Shown here piece by piece: positions 25,680 through 34,410 of a DNA stretch of 46,640 nucleotides. The position numbers and the translations under genes are program-made. Source of the DNA: Segatella copri (GTDB lineage Bacteria; Bacteroidota; Bacteroidia; Bacteroidales; Bacteroidaceae); NCBI RefSeq assembly GCF_019127135.1, contig NZ_JAHOEA010000032.1, positions 1-46,640 on the forward strand, read 5' to 3'. The notes beneath the pieces are model-generated. The model had not been told where the DNA came from. It saw nothing but the letters and a program-made list of their open reading frames with translations, and ran no database searches. Position 1 is the first letter of the stretch. Each line of letters begins with the position of its first letter.

Positions 25680-27218
25680 CTAAGCTTTCTCCGTTATTAC
25701 CAGCACATGGCTTTCGTCGCTCAATGTGGTGGCGAAGATATAGGTTTCGCCACCATCCTTCAGTTTCAATCGCTTGCGCAATTCTGCTACGGAGAGAGGG
25801 AAGTTGCGGGTAGCGATGTTCGCCTTGGTGATTCCTGACAGATGACGCTTCAACTCCTTCTTATTGAAAGAAGAGATGGCGATGATGCGGAAACTCCTAC
25901 CTGGGAAGGCGGCGATAGGTTCACGGCTCACGAAAAGATGACTGTTCTTGGAAAGCATCCTTGCATCATATCGCTCGGAAAGAACACCGAAACAGCCGGC
26001 TTTCATCAACGAGGCATTCGGCTCGTAAAGATACTGCATCTCTTCAAGCGTGGATGGGGCAATCTTGACGGAAGAAGCCTCCATATCCGACTCTTCGCAG
26101 ACGAAGGACTGGGCATCATTGACACAATAAATACGGAGATTCCCGGCATGTTTTACTTCTCCAGCTGCTCCATCTGCCGATGAAGCCTCCATTTTGCCCA
26201 TATTTCGCGCTGAGAGCACTAACAGGAGTTCCTTGCACTCATTGTTCACGGAGATAATATGAACCTCTTGTACGCAGTTTAATTCGCTTACCGCGCGATG
26301 CCAGTCAAGCATCGGAGAGAGTTTGATGATGACGTAATCTGCCTTCGAAAGCATTTCTTCCTGCAAAAGGGTTACATCGGGCGTGCAATCTTTCAAAGAT
26401 ACAACTTTGTTGCCAGCATCGTCTCTACGGGCAGGATCTATGAAGATCAGCTTAAGACCAAGGTTGGTCTTAAGTAATGACTGAGACTGATCTTCAGTTA
26501 TGCCTAAAGATTCTGATGCTGCAGCCTCTTTCTTTGAAACAAAAGAATGCAGCACCTCTATTCCGTCTCCATTCTTCACGATGGCGTTCTTCAAGCCCAA
26601 CCGCCCGAAGTTTTCCTTCGCTGCTTCACAGAGATGAGCCTGACGCTCCACATACATCGACTTCACGCCCAATCGGGAAGCGATGTAAGAGAAGTCTACT
26701 CCGAAACCGCCGGTCAGGTCAACAAACCCGGTTTCTTCAGAAAAATCTCCTTCATGAGGTTCTTCTTTTATTTCATTAACATTTCTGTCTGCTTCTGTTA
26801 ATATCTGTTGCTTTTTGCAAGTGGCTTCATTTTTGGCGAATTCTGAATCAACCGCCCCTTTGCCCGCAAATTCGCAATTTTCTGAAAGATGAAGATTTGA
26901 GGCGTTTTCACTCTCCTTCTCCTTTTCTTCTACGTTTTCGGATGATGAAGGAGACAAACCGAGCAGTCGCGCAGCGAGTTCAGCCTTATAAAGTGCCGTT
27001 TGCTCTGACGAACATTGCTCCATCGAAATATGAGGGGGATAGATGATGCCATCGATGCTTGCCCAACGGGGCAGTTTTACACGAGCCATCTTTCGCCCGC
27101 GAATCTGGTCGAGAGCGAAAGGCATATCTACCTCAGGATACTTGCTGCCGAGGAAAGCCAACTGGCGAACATCATCGTCCTGATGCTGGCGGATAAAATC
27201 GAGCGTTGCTTGGTTCAT
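25680..27218 (-). CDS. Class I SAM-dependent methyltransferase with THUMP-like domain (PG_1098-like)
   Basis: This is a 512-residue protein. The SAM-binding motif is GFVDLTGGFGVDFSYIA (about 164-180), followed by YVERQAHLCEAAKENF and the IFIDPARRD acceptor-type motif. The C-terminal part (FRIIAISSFNKKELKRHLSG and so on) fits the THUMP-like domain of this Bacteroidota family, presumably an RNA methyltransferase. Residues about 90-161 are an unusual acidic, low-complexity insertion between the N-terminal domain and the methyltransferase core. The predicted transcription start (about 27260) rules out the upstream GTG-type start; 27242 is a possible alternative to 27218. Confidence 0.85.
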   Translation of the reverse strand: MNQATLDFIRQHQDDDVRQLAFLGSKYPEVDMPFALDQIRGRKMARVKLPRWASIDGIIYPPHISMEQCSSEQTALYKAELAARLLGLSPSSSENVEEKEKESENASNLHLSENCEFAGKGAVDSEFAKNEATCKKQQILTEADRNVNEIKEEPHEGDFSEETGFVDLTGGFGVDFSYIASRLGVKSMYVERQAHLCEAAKENFGRLGLKNAIVKNGDGIEVLHSFVSKKEAAASESLGITEDQSQSLLKTNLGLKLIFIDPARRDDAGNKVVSLKDCTPDVTLLQEEMLSKADYVIIKLSPMLDWHRAVSELNCVQEVHIISVNNECKELLLVLSARNMGKMEASSADGAAGEVKHAGNLRIYCVNDAQSFVCEESDMEASSVKIAPSTLEEMQYLYEPNASLMKAGCFGVLSERYDARMLSKNSHLFVSREPIAAFPGRSFRIIAISSFNKKELKRHLSGITKANIATRNFPLSVAELRKRLKLKDGGETYIFATTLSDESHVLVITEKA

Positions 27219-27266
27219 TATTTCTGTTGAGTGATTCGTCATTAAATTACTTATTCTTAATAACCG

Positions 27267-27296
27267 CAAAATTACGATATTCTGATGAGATTACAA
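27267..27296 (-). promoter_or_regulatory. Promoter of the PG_1098-like gene
   Basis: On the minus strand TTG (27294-27296), 19 nt, TAATTTTG (27267-27274). Confidence 0.75.
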
Positions 27297-27434
27297 AATA
27301 TTTCTCAGAATATCTGATAATTTATGTCGGGATGCACCGAAAACAGGATGCTCTCGGCTATAATCTACCCTTTTTCCTGGCTATATGATTCTAACAGCAG
27401 GCATAAATAAATACATAACTATCGGAGATAGAAC

Positions 27435-27529
27435 AACTGCCTAGGAAGAACAGCCGGCTAGTAGAAGGCAAACAGAAAGCTGGCAGAAGGCAAACAGCCG
27501 ACTAGCGCAACAGAGGCTAGTCGGCTGTT
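27435..27529. repeat. 22-bp degenerate tandem units with a 13-bp hairpin
   Basis: AGAAGGCAAACAG occurs at 27463-27475 and 27485-27497, exactly 22 bp apart. Each unit ends in CAG. The right end folds into a perfect 13-bp stem (27493-27505 with 27517-27529). The 27219-27930 interval has no gene. It holds this array, the promoter above, CTCTTCACC repeats, a 15-bp hairpin and the frdB terminator. Confidence 0.65.
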
Positions 27530-27606
27530 CCTGTATAACAGTTTGCCAAACATCCTTTCTCTTATTTCAAGAGAAGCATGGTTGGCAGGAATATCGCACT
27601 CTACTC

Positions 27607-27707
27607 TTCACTCTTCACCTTTTCCGTATAAACAACTGAAACACAATATATTACATGGGTGAAAAGATATTCTGCACTCTTCACCCACTCTTCACCACTC
27701 TTCACCC
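27607..27707. repeat. CTCTTCACC direct repeats
   Basis: TTCACTC/TTCACC units occur at 27607-27619, and ACTCTTCACC(C) occurs three times at 27676-27707 with a 10-11 bp period. They are related in sequence to the TTCACTC heptanucleotide arrays. Confidence 0.6.
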
Positions 27708-27771
27708 TTTACGATATTGGGCAAGGTATAAACGCGGAACCGCTTAGCTGTCAACAGCCTAAAAAGGTGAA

Positions 27772-27809
27772 GGGCGGGTGAAGAGTAAAAAAGCACTCTT
27801 CACCCGCCC
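27772..27809. other. Perfect 15-bp hairpin built on GGTGAAGAGT repeats
   Basis: Positions 27772-27786 pair exactly with 27795-27809 around an 8-nt A-rich loop. The arms contain the same GTGAAGAGT/ACTCTTCAC word as the nearby repeats, so it is probably two opposed repeat copies. Confidence 0.6.
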
Positions 27810-27864
27810 AACTTCCTATTCTTCAACCACTTACACACAAAAGGAGAAGAGTGAAGAGTTGTTG

Positions 27865-27902
27865 GGAAAATTCTCTCGCATCCGTAAAGATGCAGAGAGA
27901 AA
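27865..27902 (-). terminator. Terminator of the frdCAB operon
   Basis: On the minus strand, downstream of frdB, a stem of about 12 bp with one bulge (27871-27882 with 27889-27902) is followed by TTTT. Confidence 0.7.
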
Positions 27903-27930
27903 ATTCCGGTGTCTCAAAAGAAACGATGGA

Positions 27931-28689
27931 TTAGTCAGCCAACTTAGCCTTCAAGAACTCACGGTTCAAGCGGGCGATGTTAGCGATAGACTCGTTCTTA
28001 GGACAAACAGCCTCGCAAGCACGAGTGTTTGTACAGTTACCGAATCCAAGCTCATCCATGCGTGCAATCATCTTCTTAGCACGGGCAGCAGCCTCTACAC
28101 GACCCTGTGGGAGAAGTGCCAGCTGGCTAACCTTTGAGCTGACGAAGAGCATAGCAGAACCATTCTTACATGCAGCAACACAAGCACCGCAACCGATACA
28201 TGTAGCGCAATCCATTGCCTCGTCTGCATTCTCCTTAGGAATCAGGATAGCGTTGGCATCCTGAGCCTGACCAGTACGGATGCTGGTGTAACCACCTGCC
28301 TGGATGATCTTGTCGAATGCTGAACGGTCTACCATACAGTCCTTGATGATAGGGAAACCAGCAGAACGCCAAGGCTCAACGGTGATAACGTCACCATCGT
28401 TAAAACGACGCATGTAGAGCTGACATGTTGTAGCACCACGCTCAGTCTTACCATGAGGTGTACCATTAATATAGAGAGAGCACATACCGCAGATACCCTC
28501 GCGGCAGTCGTGGTCGAAGACGAAAGGCTCCTGACCTGACTCGATGAGCTCCTCGTTCAAGATGTCGAGCATCTCGAGGAATGAGGTATCATCTGGGATG
28601 TTCTTCATCTCGTGTGTATCGAAGTGACCCTGTGCTGTAGGGCCGTCCTGCTTCCAATACTTAACTGTGAAACTTATATTTCTTGCCAT
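27931..28689 (-). CDS. frdB: Fumarate reductase/succinate dehydrogenase iron-sulfur subunit
   Basis: This 252-residue subunit passes electrons between quinol and the flavoprotein. The [2Fe-2S] site is [15 protein letters not shown] with a further Cys in GATTC. The second domain has [17 protein letters not shown] and [12 protein letters not shown] for the [4Fe-4S] and [3Fe-4S] clusters. It is the last gene of the frdC-frdA-frdB operon, 15 bp after frdA. In Bacteroidota this complex works mainly as a fumarate reductase that makes succinate. Confidence 0.95.
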   Translation of the reverse strand: MARNISFTVKYWKQDGPTAQGHFDTHEMKNIPDDTSFLEMLDILNEELIESGQEPFVFDHDCREGICGMCSLYINGTPHGKTERGATTCQLYMRRFNDGDVITVEPWRSAGFPIIKDCMVDRSAFDKIIQAGGYTSIRTGQAQDANAILIPKENADEAMDCATCIGCGACVAACKNGSAMLFVSSKVSQLALLPQGRVEAAARAKKMIARMDELGFGNCTNTRACEAVCPKNESIANIARLNREFLKAKLAD

Positions 28690-28704
28690 TGTCTTGTTCG
28701 CTTT

Positions 28705-30687
28705 TTAATTCTTGTAATTTCTTGTCTGTACCTTAATTGCCTCATACTCGAGAGGTTCCTTGTTGAGCACTGGAGCAGTTGTATCGTTGCCCTGATACTC
28801 CCAGCAACCTACGTAGAAGAAGTGCTCGTCATCACGCTTTGCCTCGCCTTCCTCTGTCTGGTACTCCTCACGGAAGTGACCACCACAGCTCTCGTTGCGG
28901 TGCAATGCATCGTAAGCGATCAACTCGCCCATCAAGATGAAGTCACGCAAGTGGATAGCCTTATCCAACTCTACGTTCAAGCCTTCCTTCTTGCCAGGGA
29001 TGAAGAGGTTCTTGTTGAATTCCTCGCGGAGAGCCTTCATCTTCTTCAAGCCTTCCTCAAGACCTTCCTTGGTACGACCCATACCTACGTGCTCCCAAAG
29101 GATGTGACCCAACTCCTTGTGGATAGAATCTACAGAGCGCTTGCCCTGGATACCCATCAGGCGGTCGATTTCCTTCTGAACACCTGCCTCTGCCTCTGCG
29201 AACTCTGGGAGATCGGTAGAGAGCTTTGGCCACAATGCCTGGTCGGCCAAGTAGTTCTGGATAGTGTATGGCAATACGAAGTAACCGTCAGCCAACCCCT
29301 GCATCAAAGCAGAAGCACCAAGACGGTTAGCACCGTGGTCAGAGAAGTTACACTCACCAATAGCGAAGAGACCTGGGATAGTGGTCATCAACTCGTAGTC
29401 TACCCAGATACCACCCATTGTATAGTGGATAGCAGGGAAGATCATCATTGGGTTGTAGTACTTCACGCCGTTAATCTCGTTAGCCAACTCACCTGGGTTA
29501 ACGTCAGTAATCTCCTCATACATATCGAAGAGGTTGCCATAACGCTGCAGGATAACGTCGATACCGAGACGGTTGATAGACTCAGAGAAGTCGAGGAATA
29601 CGGCAAGACCTGTGTTGTTAACACCGAAGCCCTTGTCGCAACGCTCCTTAGCTGCACGAGAAGCCACGTCACGAGGAACCAGGTTACCGAATGCTGGGTA
29701 ACGGCGCTCCAAGTAGTAGTCGCGGTCTTCCTCAGGAATATCAGAACCCTTCTTTGTACCAGCCTGCAATGCCTTAGCATCCTCAATCTTCTTAGGAACC
29801 CAGATACGACCATCGTTACGGAGTGACTCTGACATCAAAGTCAACTTACTCTGGTTTGTACCGTGAACAGGGATACATGTAGGGTGAATCTGAACGTAAG
29901 ATGGGTTAGCGAAGTCAGCACCCTTGCGGTAGCACTGGATAGCTGCTGTACAGTTACAACCCATTGCGTTTGTAGAAAGGAAGTAAGCGTTACCATAACC
30001 ACCAGTAGCGATAACTACGGCGTTGGCAGAGAAACGCTCCAACTTACCTGTAATCAAATTCTTAGCGATGATACCACGAGCGTGACCGTCAACGATAACA
30101 ATATCCTCCATCTCGTAACGGGTGAAGAGCTTAACCTTACCTGCCTCAACCATGCGACTCAAAGAAGAGTAAGCACCGAGGAGGAGCTGCTGACCTGTCT
30201 GACCCTTAGCATAGAATGTACGAGATACCTGAGCACCACCGAAAGAACGGTTAGCCAGCATACCACCGTACTCACGAGCGAAAGGAACGCCCTGAGCTAC
30301 GCACTGGTCGATGATGTCGTTGCTCACCTCAGCCAAACGGTAAACGTTAGCCTCACGAGCACGGTAGTCACCACCCTTTACAGTATCGTAGAACAGACGA
30401 TAAACAGAGTCACCATCATTCTGATAATTCTTAGCTGCATTGATACCACCCTGTGCTGCGATAGAGTGAGCACGACGTGGAGAGTCCTGGATGCAGAAGT
30501 TCAAAATGTTGAAGCCCATCTCGCCGAGAGAAGCAGCAGCAGAAGCACCTGCCAAACCTGTACCTACAACGATAACGTCGAGCTTTAACTTATTCTTTGG
30601 GTTAACCAAACGCTGGTGAGCCTTATAGTTGGTCCACTTCTCAGCAACTGGTCCTTCAGGTATTCTAGAATTTAATGTTTTTGCCAT
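28705..30687 (-). CDS. frdA: Fumarate reductase/succinate dehydrogenase flavoprotein subunit
   Basis: This 660-residue catalytic subunit interconverts fumarate and succinate. FAD binding is shown by [20 protein letters not shown] (about 41-60) and the flavin-attaching [15 protein letters not shown] stretch. HPTCIP and [21 protein letters not shown] follow the family order. It is codon-biased in the manner of a highly expressed gene, which creates long but meaningless open frames on the other strand. It lies 15 bp before frdB and 32 bp after frdC. Confidence 0.96.
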   Translation of the reverse strand: MAKTLNSRIPEGPVAEKWTNYKAHQRLVNPKNKLKLDVIVVGTGLAGASAAASLGEMGFNILNFCIQDSPRRAHSIAAQGGINAAKNYQNDGDSVYRLFYDTVKGGDYRAREANVYRLAEVSNDIIDQCVAQGVPFAREYGGMLANRSFGGAQVSRTFYAKGQTGQQLLLGAYSSLSRMVEAGKVKLFTRYEMEDIVIVDGHARGIIAKNLITGKLERFSANAVVIATGGYGNAYFLSTNAMGCNCTAAIQCYRKGADFANPSYVQIHPTCIPVHGTNQSKLTLMSESLRNDGRIWVPKKIEDAKALQAGTKKGSDIPEEDRDYYLERRYPAFGNLVPRDVASRAAKERCDKGFGVNNTGLAVFLDFSESINRLGIDVILQRYGNLFDMYEEITDVNPGELANEINGVKYYNPMMIFPAIHYTMGGIWVDYELMTTIPGLFAIGECNFSDHGANRLGASALMQGLADGYFVLPYTIQNYLADQALWPKLSTDLPEFAEAEAGVQKEIDRLMGIQGKRSVDSIHKELGHILWEHVGMGRTKEGLEEGLKKMKALREEFNKNLFIPGKKEGLNVELDKAIHLRDFILMGELIAYDALHRNESCGGHFREEYQTEEGEAKRDDEHFFYVGCWEYQGNDTTAPVLNKEPLEYEAIKVQTRNYKN

Positions 30688-30719
30688 AATCTTTTTTAAT
30701 ACTTAAATGATTACACGAA

Positions 30720-31403
30720 TTATGCGCAGCACAAAGATGGAGCGCAACCGAAAGCGAATGCCAATACAACTACGATGAAGAGGAGAAGCAGGATGGTAGA
30801 GTAAATCATACCGATCATCTTCCAACGGCAGAACCAAGTCTTACCGCTCCAACCGAGAGTCTGAATAGCACTCCAGAAACCGTGAGTGAGGTGGAACCAA
30901 AGAGCTACCAACCAGATGATGTAGAGGACTACAAATACTGGGTTAGCGAAGGTGTCCTGAATGAATGCGAAGCCGTCTGCTGGGCTGTGACCGAAGCTAG
31001 TACCCAAAAGCTCTGCAAACATCATGTTGTACCAGAAGTTAAAGAGGTGAAGCAACAAACCGAGAACGATGATGATACCGAGCACCAACATGTTCTGGCT
31101 AGCCCACTCTACTTTCTCTGGCTTTGCTGTTACCTCGTAACGCTGGTTACCGCGAGCACGACGGTTCTGTGCTGTCAGGATGAAAGCGTAAACGATGTGA
31201 CAAACTGCCAAAGCTGCCAAACCCAAAGTTGCAACTACGGCGTACCAGTTAGCACCCAACAACTCGCAGATTGTGTTGTAAGCTTCTCCAGAGAAAAGCG
31301 CAACAACATTCATGCAACCGTGGAATGTCAAGAATAGAATAAGAGCGATACCAGTTACTGACATCACTACCTTTCTACCAATAGATGAATTGATTAACCA
31401 CAT
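30720..31403 (-). CDS. frdC: Fumarate reductase/succinate dehydrogenase cytochrome b subunit
   Basis: This 227-residue integral membrane anchor has five hydrophobic segments (about 12-36, 53-76, 102-124, 152-175 and 198-222). Several His lie in or beside them (FHGCMN, CHIVYAF, LLHLFNF, WFHLTHGF), as in the di-heme cytochrome b of Wolinella- or Bacillus-type enzymes. It is the first gene of the operon and is preceded by a strong promoter and a leader of about 120 nt. Confidence 0.93.
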   Translation of the reverse strand: MWLINSSIGRKVVMSVTGIALILFLTFHGCMNVVALFSGEAYNTICELLGANWYAVVATLGLAALAVCHIVYAFILTAQNRRARGNQRYEVTAKPEKVEWASQNMLVLGIIIVLGLLLHLFNFWYNMMFAELLGTSFGHSPADGFAFIQDTFANPVFVVLYIIWLVALWFHLTHGFWSAIQTLGWSGKTWFCRWKMIGMIYSTILLLLFIVVVLAFAFGCAPSLCCA

Positions 31404-31530
31404 AAATGATTGAAATTTAATTATTTAACTGTTTGAAACTAATTTATATTCCACACTTTTCGTCCCTGCAATACCTATTTTTTGGCATTCTGCAATCCTC
31501 ATTTCTAGGTATATTTTCGCAAGTCTGCTG

Positions 31531-31560
31531 CAAAATTACTATATTTTAATGATTTATCAA
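31531..31560 (-). promoter_or_regulatory. Promoter of frdCAB
   Basis: On the minus strand TTG (31558-31560), 19 nt, TAATTTTG (31531-31538). The leader is about 120 nt long, which leaves room for regulation, but I see no known riboswitch in it. Confidence 0.8.
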
Positions 31561-31566
31561 AGTATT

Positions 31567-31600
31567 TTTGCTAAAATTTCGATTTTATTTCTTACTTTTG
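31567..31600 (+). promoter_or_regulatory. Promoter of mnmG
   Basis: TTTG (31567-31570), 22 nt, TACTTTTG (31593-31600), 34 bp before the ATG. The spacing is slightly long. It is back to back with the frd promoter. Confidence 0.65.
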
Positions 31601-31634
31601 CCGAAAATTAGAAAAAATATAGATTAAACGAAGT

Positions 31635-33506
31635 ATGAAATTCAATTATGACGTGCTCGTTATCGGTGGAGGACATGCCGGATGCGAGGCTGCTGCAGCC
31701 TCTGCAAACATGGGTGCCCAAACCTGTTTGATAACGATGGATATGAACAAGATTGGTCAGATGAGTTGCAACCCCGCCATCGGAGGTATTGCCAAGGGAC
31801 AGATTGTGCGCGAAATCGATGCTTTGGGCGGACAGATGGGTATCGTAACGGATAAAACCGCCATCCAGTTCCGAATGCTCAACATCGGAAAGGGTCCTGC
31901 CGTATGGAGCCCCCGTGCCCAATGCGACAGAGGAAAGTTTATCTGGGAATGGAGAACCATCCTCGACCATACCGACAACCTCGACATCTGGCAAGACCAG
32001 GCAGACGAACTGCTCGTTGCTAACGGAGAGGCCATCGGCGTAAAAGCCATCTGGGGAGCCGAGTTCTACGCCAAGAGCATCATCATCACCGCAGGAACAT
32101 TCCTGAACGGCCTGATGCATGTAGGAAGAAAGATGGTAGAAGGCGGAAGATGCGCCGAACCTGCCGTACACAACTTTACGGAGAGCATCACCCGATGGGG
32201 CATCACTACTGCCAGAATGAAAACCGGTACTCCGGTCAGAATCGACAAGCGAAGTGTTCATTTCGAAGATATGGAAGAACAGCCGGGCGACAGCGATTTC
32301 CACCAGTTCTCTTATATGGGCGAACATCGGGTTCTGAAACAATTGCCTTGCTGGACTTGCTACACCAACAAAAAGGTACACGAAACTTTAAAAAGCGGTC
32401 TCGCTGACTCACCTTTATATAATGGTCAGATTCAGAGCACCGGTCCACGTTACTGTCCGAGCATCGAAACCAAGCTCGTTACCTTCCCCGACAAAGACCA
32501 GCATCCGCTCTTCCTGGAGCCAGAAGGCGAAGATACGAACGAGATGTATCTGAACGGTTTTTCTTCAAGCATGCCGATGGAAATCCAGTTGAACGCTCTT
32601 CATGAGATTCCGGCATTGAGAGATGCGAAGATTTACAGACCGGGTTACGCCATCGAATACGATTACTTCGACCCTACCCAACTCAAACATTCACTGGAGT
32701 CGAAAATCATCAAAGGTCTCTTCTTTGCCGGACAGGTGAACGGAACCACCGGTTATGAAGAAGCAGGAGGTCAGGGAACCGTGGCAGGAATCAACGCAGC
32801 CCTGCATTGTGTCGGAGACAAGACATTTGAGATGAATCGCGACGAGAGTTATATCGGCGTACTCATCGATGACCTCACAACAAAGGGAGTTGACGAACCA
32901 TACCGCATGTTTACCTCCAGAGCCGAATACCGCATTCTGCTCCGCCAGGACGATGCCGATGCCCGACTCACAGAAAAAGCATACGAACTCGGAATTGCCA
33001 AACGCGACCGTTACGACTGGTGGATAGAGAAAAAAGAAGCCATCGAAAGAATCATTGAATTCTGCGCCAACTATCCTATCAAGAAGGATGAGATAAATCC
33101 AAAACTGGAAGCACTCGGTACTACTCCACTTCGCGCCGGCTGCAAGCTCATCGACCTCATCGCTCGTCCGCACCTGAATCTCACGAATCTTTCGGAGATT
33201 ATTCCGGACTTGAAGGCTGCGCTGGATGCACCAGCCAACCGAAAGGAAGAGATAACGGAAGCTGCAGAAATCAAGATGAAGTACAAAGGTTACATCGAAC
33301 GAGAGCGTCTCATCGCCGATAAGATGCACCGTTTGGAGGACATCAAAATCAAGGGCCGTTTCAACTATTCCGATCTCCACGAAATCTCCACGGAAGGACG
33401 CCAGAAACTCGAGCGAATCGACCCGGAAACTTTGGCACAGGCAAGCCGAATTCCGGGCGTATCACCAAGCGACATCAACGTGATGCTTGTATTACTCGGA
33501 AGATAA
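31635..33506 (+). CDS. mnmG: tRNA uridine-5-carboxymethylaminomethyl modification enzyme MnmG (GidA)
   Basis: This 623-residue FAD protein acts with MnmE on wobble uridine of tRNA. The Rossmann motif is IGGGHAGCEAAAASANMG (9-26). CNPAIGGIAKGQIVREIDALGG (45-66) and the C-terminal GRFNYSDLHEIS..RIPGVSPSDINVMLVLLGR are typical. It is the first gene of a rightward run mnmG-apt-uvrC-dtd-MazG-like-deoC. In many bacteria gidA lies next to oriC; here the parS site just after it fits that view. Confidence 0.97.
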   Translation: MKFNYDVLVIGGGHAGCEAAAASANMGAQTCLITMDMNKIGQMSCNPAIGGIAKGQIVREIDALGGQMGIVTDKTAIQFRMLNIGKGPAVWSPRAQCDRGKFIWEWRTILDHTDNLDIWQDQADELLVANGEAIGVKAIWGAEFYAKSIIITAGTFLNGLMHVGRKMVEGGRCAEPAVHNFTESITRWGITTARMKTGTPVRIDKRSVHFEDMEEQPGDSDFHQFSYMGEHRVLKQLPCWTCYTNKKVHETLKSGLADSPLYNGQIQSTGPRYCPSIETKLVTFPDKDQHPLFLEPEGEDTNEMYLNGFSSSMPMEIQLNALHEIPALRDAKIYRPGYAIEYDYFDPTQLKHSLESKIIKGLFFAGQVNGTTGYEEAGGQGTVAGINAALHCVGDKTFEMNRDESYIGVLIDDLTTKGVDEPYRMFTSRAEYRILLRQDDADARLTEKAYELGIAKRDRYDWWIEKKEAIERIIEFCANYPIKKDEINPKLEALGTTPLRAGCKLIDLIARPHLNLTNLSEIIPDLKAALDAPANRKEEITEAAEIKMKYKGYIERERLIADKMHRLEDIKIKGRFNYSDLHEISTEGRQKLERIDPETLAQASRIPGVSPSDINVMLVLLGR

Positions 33507-33540
33507 GCCGTTTCACAGCGAAACACAAGGGAATAGCTAA

Positions 33541-33556
33541 TGTTTCACGTGAAACA
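33541..33556. promoter_or_regulatory. parS site (ParB binding), perfect
   Basis: TGTTTCACGTGAAACA matches the conserved chromosomal parS sequence at all 16 bases. It lies 34 bp after the mnmG stop codon. parS sites cluster around the replication origin and load ParB/Spo0J. Confidence 0.9.
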
Positions 33557-33564
33557 GGCTATTA

Positions 33565-33616
33565 GCAAAACATTTGATGCTCAACCGTTTAAGAAAGGTT
33601 GCATCAAGTGTTTTGC
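33565..33616 (+). other. Long hairpin between mnmG and apt
   Basis: The arms 33565-33586 and 33597-33616 pair over about 20 bp with one G-T pair and a 2-nt bulge; the loop is GTTTAAGAAA. No T-tract follows, so it may be a processing or stabilising structure rather than a terminator. The remainder to 33757 is A-rich and Lys-coding only by chance. Confidence 0.6.
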
Positions 33617-33757
33617 GGTTAAAGTAAAACTTCAGCAATTCGTGAAACAAAAGCTGATAAAATCAAGCAAAACGCAAAAACAAACGGGCAAAAAGCCCAT
33701 TAAAAGAAACACAAAAAAAAAGAATAAAATAAGTATCAATTTAAAGCATAAAAAGTA

Positions 33758-34288
33758 ATGAACAATCAGCTATTATTAGACAATCTGCGTTGCATTCCAG
33801 ATTGGCCAATCAAGGGTGTAAACTTCCGCGATGTATCAACCCTTTTCAAGAATCCTGCATCTTTAAAAGAGATCAGCGATGAGATGTACGAACTCTACAA
33901 AGACAAAGGAATCACCAAGATTGTAGGCATCGAATCACGCGGTTTCGTAATGTCTTCAGCCCTCGCAATACGTCTCGGAGCCGGTGTAGTTTTATGCCGC
34001 AAACCAGGCAAACTTCCATGCAAAACCGTACAGGAAAGTTATGCTAAGGAATATGGTATCGACACCATCGAAATCCACGAAGATGCCATCAATGAGAACG
34101 ACATCGTACTCCTCCACGATGACCTCCTCGCTACTGGCGGAACCATGAAAGCAGCATGCGATCTGGTAAAGAAATTCCATCCGAAAAAGGTATATGCCAA
34201 CTTCATTATCGAACTCGTAAACGAGAATTTCGAAGGCAGAAAGTCCTTTGATCCAGACGTTGAAGTAACTACTTTATTGCAGTTATAA
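33758..34288 (+). CDS. apt: Adenine phosphoribosyltransferase
   Basis: This 176-residue enzyme salvages adenine to AMP using PRPP. It has GVNFRDVSTLF, IESRGFVMSSALAIRLGAG (about 59-77) and the PRPP-binding loop VLLHDDLLATGGTM (113-126). It sits between two parS sites, after mnmG and before uvrC. Length and motifs are normal. Confidence 0.96.
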   Translation: MNNQLLLDNLRCIPDWPIKGVNFRDVSTLFKNPASLKEISDEMYELYKDKGITKIVGIESRGFVMSSALAIRLGAGVVLCRKPGKLPCKTVQESYAKEYGIDTIEIHEDAINENDIVLLHDDLLATGGTMKAACDLVKKFHPKKVYANFIIELVNENFEGRKSFDPDVEVTTLLQL

Positions 34289-34349
34289 GCAGCAAAAATA
34301 CTGCAAGAAATACTGCGAGAATGTAGCATGGAAGCAGTAAAAAACACTA

Positions 34350-34394
34350 GAGCGTTGCCGTTTCACGTGAAACAGTAACGCTCGTTTTCCCTTT
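34350..34394 (+). terminator. Terminator-like hairpin of apt with a parS site as its core
   Basis: The outer stem GAGCGTT/AACGCTC (34350-34356 and 34377-34383) encloses CGTTTCACGTGAAACA (34359-34374), which differs from the parS consensus only at its first base. A GTTTTCCCTTT tract follows. The DNA can serve both as ParB site and, in RNA, as a hairpin. Confidence 0.7.
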
Positions 34395-34410
34395 AAAAAC
34401 AAGTAAAAAT

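Noticed and set aside
28612..30588. Two long plus-strand open frames (404 and 241 residues) opposite frdA
   Set aside because: They arise from the strong codon bias of frdA; the translations are low-complexity in Thr, Val and Leu and match nothing.
33540..33758. 72-residue Lys-rich open frame between mnmG and apt
   Set aside because: It begins inside the parS site, crosses a long hairpin and is A-rich chance coding.
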